This document shows, in pieces, positions 20,501 to 25,297 of a stretch of DNA of 25,297 nucleotides. Positions within the stretch are counted from its first letter, which is position 1, and each line of letters starts with the position of its first letter. The position numbers were made by a program, and so were the translations under genes. The notes below the pieces were generated by a model. It had not been told where the DNA came from and did no database searches. It was given only the letters and a program-made list of their open reading frames with translations. This DNA is from a virus. The DNA is taken from positions 1-25,297 of IMG/VR virus record IMGVR_UViG_3300027782_000336; one strand, given 5' to 3'.

Positions 20501-22986
20501 CTTCCGCCAGTAACGTACGGGGCGGCTTTCTTGCCCATGTCGAACAGTTTGCCAATATTTTCCCCGGTCTTGGCGGCTTCGCCTATAGACGACCCGAGGG
20601 TTTGAGGCCTCTGGAGACTGCTGCCAGAACTACGAAGCGCTGCCATCGCTTCTTTGGATGGTTGCTGAACCGTATGCTTAATGCGCTCAAAGCCGGGACC
20701 ACCCGGCATCTGCCCGTATTGCGCGGCGTGTTGTGCGGCGAGCTGCTGGAGCATCGCCAAACTGCCACCGCCCTGCTTTTCAATGCGACCGCCAGACGCC
20801 ATGCTGGCGACCGGGCCTTTTCCGGACGCCGTCGGGGCGCCAGACGATGTGGGGACCGGAGTTGCCCTACTGGCAACGGAGCCGTACCGGGTCGACAAGG
20901 CAGGAGGCGGCGGTGAACCCGGGTAACCGGAAGTAGCTGGTCCCTTGCCTTGCCCAACCATCGACGATCCACCAGTGGTCGGGGGTGTGGTAGCGCCTGC
21001 GGTGGGTGCCGGTCCTTTGCCCGTAGCAGCGGGCGCGCCGGGAGTGGTAGCGGGAGCCACGGGTGCGGGTGCGGGCGGCGTCGACGGCCCTTTGCCGGAC
21101 GCTGTCCCCGCTCCCATTGGCGACGGCCCCTTGCCCGCAACAGCAGGTGCGCCGGGAGTAGCCGCTTGTGGAGAGAAGGACGACGCGCTGGCTGTGCTTG
21201 GTGCGGCGTAGAACCCGCTCCTGTTCTTCGTCATCTGGTCGTAAGGCTTAAATGCGTTCGGGTCATACTTAAGAGAATCTTGGTAAGGGGCGGTAGGGAT
21301 GCCGGTGAACACCGCCTGGTTCTGCGTAGCAGTGTACTTCTGGGCCTCCGGGCTCTTCGCGATCGACGAAGCTATCTGGTCAGGGGTCTGACCCGTAGAC
21401 AGCATCTTTTCCCAATAGTCGGTTTCCGCCTCGCTAGCGGGTGCGCGACCAAGGTACTTCTGGTACATCTGCGACACTTGGTCTTCGTAGCCAGAATTTG
21501 TAAACCCGGGAAACTGGGGGGCTTTTTTCTGCTCTACGGGTGGGGCGAAACCCGCACTTTCCATATCGTCGGACCAAACGTACCTTGGCTGGCCGTTTTC
21601 GTCGGGGCTAGACGGAATCATGCCACCGGTAGCATAGTCACCGGGGTTAAGCACAGCACCGCCCATTCGCGACGCGACGAGGCCACCTGACGCGAAGTGA
21701 CCTCTCTTGGCAGCGTCCTCCGTTGCATCGCGGTAATCAACAGTCAGATACCCACCACGCTCGCCAACCGCCTCTGGGTGCTCTTTCTTCACTTCCTGAG
21801 CTATAAGGCCGAGCTGCGTAAGCTTTTCGCCCTTGAAGTTGTAGCTATAGATGTTCTGGCCATCGTAAGTCTCGCCGACTTTCTTAACGTTCTCCTTAAG
21901 GCGGCGATCGGACCACCCGCCCGGAGCGTTCGTCGTCGTGGTGCTTCCCGACAGCGCACCTGTACCCATGGCGATGTTTGCAAGGAACTGCGCCTGCTGG
22001 TACGGGTACCCCTGCTGCTGCAGGAATTGGTTGTACATAGCCGTTCTACCGGCTTGGTCGGTTTGCTGCTGGATCTGGCCCGCACCCATCTGCGCTTGGC
22101 CCGCATTAAGCGCTGCCTGCTCCGCCGCCCCGCCAAGAGTGGCGTATGCCTGCCCAGCACCGGTACCCATTCCATACAAAGCTTGGCCTGCGCCAAGACC
22201 CATGTTGTACAGGTTCTGCCCCGCGCCAGTCTGCTGAGCGTACTGTTGTTGTCCGAGTGCGGCCAACTGCTGGCCCGCCCCCTGAACAGCCGCCCTGTTC
22301 GCCTGCCCTGCAGCAAGGTTCACGCCCTGCTGTTGCTGGAATGTGTTAAGAGCCTGTCCGTAGCCCTGCGACAGTAGACCCGAGAGGGTGGCCTGATTAG
22401 CCATAGACTGTTGGCGGGCAAGATTCGCTTGGGCAATGCCGCCCCTGTCCCCGCCAAAGGCCCCCGACATAATGGCCTGGCCCGACAACGCTGAACGTTG
22501 TTGTTCAGCCTCCTGCTTTTGCAGAGCCTGCTGGGCTTCGATAACGTTCTTCATATACGGGTTCATGTACTGCTGAAGAGCAGCTTCGCTGAACTTGTCT
22601 GCGTTTACTTCCCCCATGCCTCTATTTATAGCGCTTTCGGCTTGGCCCGCGTATCTGCTGCCAGTTCCTAAAGCTTCATTAGTGAGGCTCTGACCCTGAC
22701 CAAGACCAGACTGAACCAGAGGAGCCCCTTGGTTAAGGCCCCCCATTATCATCTCTTGTCCGGCTGCGTAGGAGGGCTGCGACATTCCCGCTGCGGCGTT
22801 AATGTTCGCAATACCCGCCTGTTGCGACGGCGTCAGACCCGCCACAAAAGCGTTGGGGTCATTAGAGTAAGGGACAAATGGGCGAGCAGCTACATCTTCA
22901 GCGCGCGTGTTAACAGCGTTGTAGCGAGCGAGAACCTCAGGCGGGATGGAAACCGACTGTGTTGAAGAAGTAGTTTTACCGCCCAT
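17545..22986 (-). CDS. 1813-residue virion protein with two S74 domains, DUF4214 and GH108 muramidase
   Basis: The start at 22986 follows GGAGTAGAAGAC. Order of parts: a Gln/Ala/Gly-rich helical region (about 90-345, with MNPYMKNVIEAQQ and GAFGGDRGG); first S74 domain from S359 (SDRRLKEN, Lys364); FASGGLVASRMGG; a DUF4214 module at about 499-550 (QMYQKYLGRAPASEAETDYW); a Pro/Ala linker with five GKGP boxes at about 600-730; tandem RAHFAGGG at about 917-932; second S74 domain from S1004 (SDERIKEN, Lys1009); a GH108/PG_binding_3 muramidase at about 1173-1310 with catalytic-type E1183 (EEGGLNKRD, AFDTAVIAGVEKA); and a helical C-terminus. It probably forms part of the ejected core and opens the cell wall during infection. 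Autocleavage at both serines would give three proteins (inference). Confidence 0.75.
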   Translation of the reverse strand: MGGKTTSSTQSVSIPPEVLARYNAVNTRAEDVAARPFVPYSNDPNAFVAGLTPSQQAGIANINAAAGMSQPSYAAGQEMIMGGLNQGAPLVQSGLGQGQSLTNEALGTGSRYAGQAESAINRGMGEVNADKFSEAALQQYMNPYMKNVIEAQQALQKQEAEQQRSALSGQAIMSGAFGGDRGGIAQANLARQQSMANQATLSGLLSQGYGQALNTFQQQQGVNLAAGQANRAAVQGAGQQLAALGQQQYAQQTGAGQNLYNMGLGAGQALYGMGTGAGQAYATLGGAAEQAALNAGQAQMGAGQIQQQTDQAGRTAMYNQFLQQQGYPYQQAQFLANIAMGTGALSGSTTTTNAPGGWSDRRLKENVKKVGETYDGQNIYSYNFKGEKLTQLGLIAQEVKKEHPEAVGERGGYLTVDYRDATEDAAKRGHFASGGLVASRMGGAVLNPGDYATGGMIPSSPDENGQPRYVWSDDMESAGFAPPVEQKKAPQFPGFTNSGYEDQVSQMYQKYLGRAPASEAETDYWEKMLSTGQTPDQIASSIAKSPEAQKYTATQNQAVFTGIPTAPYQDSLKYDPNAFKPYDQMTKNRSGFYAAPSTASASSFSPQAATPGAPAVAGKGPSPMGAGTASGKGPSTPPAPAPVAPATTPGAPAATGKGPAPTAGATTPPTTGGSSMVGQGKGPATSGYPGSPPPPALSTRYGSVASRATPVPTSSGAPTASGKGPVASMASGGRIEKQGGGSLAMLQQLAAQHAAQYGQMPGGPGFERIKHTVQQPSKEAMAALRSSGSSLQRPQTLGSSIGEAAKTGENIGKLFDMGKKAAPYVTGGRDSEGTRIPSIGERLGAIGKPEQGPPMPGGTTTTTTSPGASLDDASNVQLAGGKIDPDDWLSKNTMNDSLPVASGKGSSSFDSIDLARGGRAHFAGGGRAHFAGGGLPAGLAPEEGIDIPDERSDRKLGEGLLKPSGGGGGSSGGGIGEALGTAASVASIGTAAAKFLPMLLTMFSDERIKENKKVVGELFDGQKVYSYDFGDGKTQLGLMAQEVEKRHPSAVHEIDGIKMVNYRKATSKARPRKYGGGPLGLENSLEEDQIPPPPIESAALPIESAAPPVQLASRGDITSDAPLPGLGAVRQTPMPTTGLVPSRPDVNLNIPSDAPQGAEVEVAGLEGRSPNFDRALSRTFKEEGGLNKRDTNGEPSLYGINRKYHPGFFENPSKEKAAEIYKSQYWDAIGADKLSPDLAHVAFDTAVIAGVEKAKELIRLSGGDPQKFLDLRKEFQDSLIEKNPGKYGAYVKAWGTRINNLRSDIASGSSDSEGRSGTEQRSDLVDGKVSQIRSPGIGGPGQGPMDKKSAPYLNILDRIGGDSLPDEMKSSAFWRPLLAGVGSMLASNKPRFSQALGEGLVGAISASAGEETQEQALGASRANVEKVMSDIVGSSFKTENGVTFIKIIKSDGSYDWFPYNEWLAADPGSRPKVDPRVESIVSQMRKSTTGSGATKPDGTAAPAPAGTNTPAGTTTPEVPGRVTVRPGVEGVDITRTPSGMPTAIALSKDQANTAARAAFEMAGSDAATKAKAEAVDFFDPQLKMATNARAQQQILVPLSASFASLPAAGSISTSGKAQELLQPVMATLNNLAAITGKSNLIQDPSILMNQEEVNKLVNQLQQGRLSDSQLRAVSAFKELAEGIPSLSTSPGGQYALMAKLLSTNMREIDKDKFFTDWQAAGRGDRGQYRDYVRLTSREANRAFDQTYTDAFYAAERQTLEKMFKDTAPDPKTGKPIKIMEYMAKYGNDLGDEEKKVVKEKYGPNVLRYFGIPL
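19668..19706 (-). repeat. 21-base tandem repeat within the giant virion gene
   Basis: The 18-base element GAGCCGCGCTCTCGATTG recurs with one change (C for T) 21 bases later, encoding two copies of PIESAA. It falls in the proline-rich linker ahead of the muramidase domain, where length change would be tolerated. Confidence 0.65.
20191..20238 (-). repeat. 24-base tandem repeat encoding RAHFAGGG twice
   Basis: Two adjacent 24-base units share the core GCAAAGTGNGCGCG and encode successive RAHFAGGG at residues about 917-932. The DNA has drifted (several silent changes) while the peptide is identical, which argues for selection on the protein and not a fresh duplication. Confidence 0.65.
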
Positions 22987-22991
22987 GTCTT

Positions 22992-23492
22992 CTACTCCGC
23001 AGCGTCTTTCCAGCCACCCGTAGTGGCGTTGTACAAGAAGAACGCTCCACTCGGCTTACCGAATTGGCGCTCGTAAAGTCTAACCTTAGCTTCCGTTCTG
23101 TGATTGGACAAAACGCCAATTATCAGAGGAATGTTTAGTGTGTCTGCCGCCTGTTTAGAGAACTCGCATAACCGGCGCGCTCTCCCGCCCTTAGCACTTC
23201 TGTACTCTGGGTGGATGAAAATCGCTTTTTCTTCCAACACCAGATTATCACTATACCACATCGCACCGATTCTGAGAAGGACAGCCCCTTCTGGCTTGCC
23301 ATTCTCTGGGCCAATCACCCCTACCAGCCCGTAATGCTGGTTAAGGGCGGGCCATATTTCGTTAAGCAACTTGGCCGGGTTGGGCTCGACGAATCCGTTT
23401 TCGTCGCAAGCGGAAAGAGCCAAACCCATAATGTCGTCGACGTCTTCCGGTTTTCCAATCCTGATTACCAACTGCGTCGCCAGATCAGACAT
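22992..23492 (-). CDS. GNAT family acetyltransferase in the virion operon
   Basis: The protein has 166 residues. The start at 23492 follows AAGGAC. The fold is read from LVIRIGKPEDVDDIMGLAL (strand 1 and helix 1), GAVLLRIG, then the acetyl-CoA loop in IFIHPEYRSAKGGRARRLCE (R..KGG.A at the place of Q/RxxGxG/A), and IIGVLSNHRTEAKVRLYERQ for the final strand and helix. The lengths fit GNAT enzymes. It is encoded between structural genes with spacings of three and five bases. Similar genes occur in virion regions of other podoviruses. Substrate is unknown; protein N-acetylation or a structural, non-catalytic role are both possible. Confidence 0.7.
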   Translation of the reverse strand: MSDLATQLVIRIGKPEDVDDIMGLALSACDENGFVEPNPAKLLNEIWPALNQHYGLVGVIGPENGKPEGAVLLRIGAMWYSDNLVLEEKAIFIHPEYRSAKGGRARRLCEFSKQAADTLNIPLIIGVLSNHRTEAKVRLYERQFGKPSGAFFLYNATTGGWKDAAE

Positions 23493-23494
23493 GC

Positions 23495-24052
23495 TTAGTC
23501 CTTCTTGGGGCCGGGTAAATTCTGAAGAGTCTGAACCGTCTTGGCCCGCATCTTCTTCACAAAAGAGTCAAGGATCTTATGCCCCTCATCAAGGTCCCCT
23601 CCCCCTAAGTTACAGACGTCGTCCGGATGGACTACGTATTCACCGCCAGCGGCCACGATAGGAACGGAGGAGAACGAATTGCTACCTACTGCCCCGTCGT
23701 GGGTATCGCCAAAAATCTCTTTCGCTACCCGGAAACCCGCCATAGTGTTTCCCTCGCCCATGGCTGATATAATGTCTGCGGGTATTACATACGAGCCCGA
23801 GGGTACGTTCATGGGCAGGTGGTCCGTGCGACCAGCAACTACGCTATGAATAGCGCCCACGTGTTGTTTAGTCGTTTCCCCGCCCTTGGCGTACCCGAGC
23901 AACATTCCACCATCTGCGCGCTTGCTACGAGCTTTGTTTGCCACGTTCAAGGCTGCAGCAATAGCTTGCTTCTGCGGATACCCAGAATGCATCATTTCGG
24001 AAATGTTTTTAGAAACGGTACTTTTGGAAGAACCCTTGATCAGTGGCATCAT
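23495..24052 (-). CDS. phage structural-region protein with DUF6496-like N-terminus
   Basis: This is a 185-residue protein whose start may be the first or second Met (MMPLIKGSSK). The opening PLIKGSSKSTVSKNISEMMHSGYPQKQAIAAAL follows the DUF6496 pattern ('PL..G.SK..I..NI..E...GKPQ.QAVAIAL'). Then KRADGGMLLGYAKGGETT gives two Ala-x-Gly-Gly boxes, and YVIPADIISAMGEGNTMAGF is typical of head-region proteins of podoviruses. VGSNSFSSVPIVAAGGEYVV and HPDDV follow. It is probably a virion or assembly protein; the exact role is unknown. The next gene's stop is immediately upstream. Confidence 0.6.
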   Translation of the reverse strand: MMPLIKGSSKSTVSKNISEMMHSGYPQKQAIAAALNVANKARSKRADGGMLLGYAKGGETTKQHVGAIHSVVAGRTDHLPMNVPSGSYVIPADIISAMGEGNTMAGFRVAKEIFGDTHDGAVGSNSFSSVPIVAAGGEYVVHPDDVCNLGGGDLDEGHKILDSFVKKMRAKTVQTLQNLPGPKKD

Positions 24053-24406
24053 TTACCCCAGCGAATAAGTAACGTTGATGGACTGACCAGTTCCCGGAGA
24101 TACTACTATTCCGTTCGTAAACACTAACCCAGCAGGAAATACGCCAGCTGTCGTACCGATTGGGCAAAGCTTCTGTCCCGCAAGGAGAGACGACGTTGAA
24201 TTGGAATTGTACACCGAGCCAGCAGCGCTACCACCAACAACTACTGTCCACGACACCAAGTACCCTCGCCCAGACGCTACCAACGTGTCCGTGGTGACAG
24301 TGGCGGATGTGTAGGCCCCCTGAACCCGCAAGAGCGCGCTGGTATTGCCATTGATGGCTACAACGCCGTTTTTCTGCGCGGTTAGAATGTCGTCAAGAGA
24401 CGCCAT
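24053..24406 (-). CDS. small beta-rich virion protein, 117 residues
   Basis: It starts at 24406, overlapping the previous gene's end by one base. MASLDDILTAQKNGVVAINGN, then VTSATVT-type text (YTSATVTTDTLVASGRGYLV), GSAAGSVYNSNS and GQSINVTYSLG resemble a conserved small structural protein of tailed phages that I have seen near head-tail genes. It is predicted all-beta, with no catalytic motif. It could be a decoration, head-closure or tail-tip protein. Confidence 0.6.
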   Translation of the reverse strand: MASLDDILTAQKNGVVAINGNTSALLRVQGAYTSATVTTDTLVASGRGYLVSWTVVVGGSAAGSVYNSNSTSSLLAGQKLCPIGTTAGVFPAGLVFTNGIVVSPGTGQSINVTYSLG

Positions 24407-25297
24407 TAGAATTTCCCATCCTGCTGGAACCTATAGCGAATATTACCAATTCGCCAGAAAGAGCCGAGATCTTGGCTTTCGAGCTTAATGGACACCAAAC
24501 GACCACGGAACCTAGGGGTTAAGTATTTCGTCGATTGAGTCATGTTGTATGTGGTGCTAGCGATCGGAGGTTGGCCCGCGTAGTCGGTGTTATAAAACGT
24601 CATCTTGACTGTGGCGTTTTGAGTCCCACCAAAGTACCCCCACTTCATGTCGGGCCACACTTGGTCAACGAACATTTTAACATCCGCTTCGGCGATAACA
24701 AAGTACCCGCTCTGGAAGCTAGAGAACATAGGTGCACCGTCGGCGTCCGGCGACGTTTCGTGCTGGTATATGATTTGGTTCATGGCAGCGCCAATCGGCG
24801 GTCCCAGAACGCTTTCGTTAATCCACGCAGTACGGGCTACATAGGGGTTCTGGGCGGTGTCTTGCCCATAGTCCCACTGGTCAAGCAAGATGTTGTACTT
24901 AACATAGTGGCTAACTTCGCCGCCATTACCGAGGGTTGGATATTCCCAACGAAGCTCGCCGAAACGTGAATTAGCCCCAAAGCGGATCTTGTCGAGAGCC
25001 GTTTGGGATGTATCTAGGTCTTGAAATATCACGTCCCAAATGGGGCATCGGATTGTTTCTACACCCGATGAAGACAGCTTAAAGAACTGGCTCTGCCCCA
25101 TCCAGTAAACAACGCCGTTCATGGACCCGGCAGCTTTTCGCCCTATTAGACCGCAACCAGTGCCTAGCTCGTTGAACTGGTACACATAGGGTGGCCCAGC
25201 GTACTGCATGGCCCAGATGCCCAAATCAGTCCACACCAAGCCCTGCTGCGGACCCTGGATCGCCTGAACTATCTTGGACCCTTTGGGTATGCGGTAC
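24406..25297 (-). CDS. tail/neck beta-propeller-like protein (P22 gp10-like), 5' part missing
   Basis: The frame is open to the right edge of the window, adding about 20 residues (IPKGSKIVQAIQGPQQGLVW) to the frame that could start at TTG 25239, so the true start is outside. Repeated strands such as LVWTDLGIWAMQYAGPP, AGSMNGVVYWMGQSQFFKL and VKYNILLDQWDYGQ match tail-hub or packaged-DNA-stabilising proteins of P22-like podoviruses. The C-terminus ends in short strands (RFRGRLVSIKLESQ, IRYRFQQDGKF). It would seal the portal and connect it to the needle or fibres. Assignment rests on remembered sequence character only. Confidence 0.5.
   Translation of the reverse strand, partial: YRIPKGSKIVQAIQGPQQGLVWTDLGIWAMQYAGPPYVYQFNELGTGCGLIGRKAAGSMNGVVYWMGQSQFFKLSSSGVETIRCPIWDVIFQDLDTSQTALDKIRFGANSRFGELRWEYPTLGNGGEVSHYVKYNILLDQWDYGQDTAQNPYVARTAWINESVLGPPIGAAMNQIIYQHETSPDADGAPMFSSFQSGYFVIAEADVKMFVDQVWPDMKWGYFGGTQNATVKMTFYNTDYAGQPPIASTTYNMTQSTKYLTPRFRGRLVSIKLESQDLGSFWRIGNIRYRFQQDGKF

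Noticed and set aside
20583-21140. Alternative minus-strand frame and plus-strand frames in the low-complexity part of the giant virion gene
   Set aside because: Pro/Arg/Ala-rich products arise from the GKGP linker read in other phases; the main frame is continuous through both sides.

Overview
The window is part of a lytic-looking tailed-phage genome (Caudoviricetes, probably podovirus-like). It is densely coded, with no gene-free stretch longer than about 180 bases, many start/stop overlaps, and no rRNA, tRNA, CRISPR array, transposon or integrase. Two proteins with the N-terminal helix-turn-helix of GcrA, one of them with the GcrA-type cysteine-rich C-terminus, point to an alphaproteobacterial host. 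That is an inference from a regulator known mainly from that class.

Left arm, plus strand, 1-5973: about 18 mostly small genes of the early type. They are arranged as short translationally coupled runs driven by repeated sigma70-like promoters (TTGACA-N17-TWWAWT) and a nearly invariant CGGAGAAACGA ribosome-binding module. Recognisable members are a DUF551 protein, a zinc-ribbon protein, HTH proteins, an SSB-tail-like protein and a probable single-stranded-DNA-binding replication accessory protein. A set of three hairpins (5980-6047) separates this arm from the replication module.

Core, plus strand, 6066-11596: the most important region. In order it encodes a family A DNA polymerase with 3'-5' exonuclease (DpoZ candidate), a VRR-NUC nuclease, PurZ, MazZ, DatZ and an SNF2-type helicase, joined by overlaps of 1-20 bases (7847-11596). 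PurZ+MazZ+DatZ+DpoZ is the gene set known to replace adenine by 2-aminoadenine (Z, diaminopurine) in phage DNA. MazZ supplies dGMP from dGTP, PurZ makes succinyl-2-amino-dAMP from dGMP and aspartate, host PurB and kinases would complete dZTP, DatZ removes dATP, and DpoZ would prefer dZTP. No purB is visible. The genome is therefore probably a Z genome, which the base letters alone cannot prove. The polymerase O-helix departs from the family A consensus at two normally aromatic positions.

Plus-strand end, 11596-13432: an RHH-like small protein, a DUF6378 protein, an exported lytic transglycosylase with an adjacent dual-start one-helix membrane protein (holin candidate), a hairpin, and the GcrA-like regulator. 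A 10-bp stem hairpin lies between the convergent arms at about 13440.

Right arm, minus strand, 13461-25297: virion genes read leftwards. From upstream to downstream they are a P22 gp10-like tail/neck protein (cut by the window edge), a small structural protein, a DUF6496-like protein, a GNAT acetyltransferase, a 1813-residue virion protein carrying two internal S74 self-processing domains, DUF4214 and a GH108 muramidase domain, an 822-residue ejection-type protein, and a tail fibre ending in a third S74 domain.
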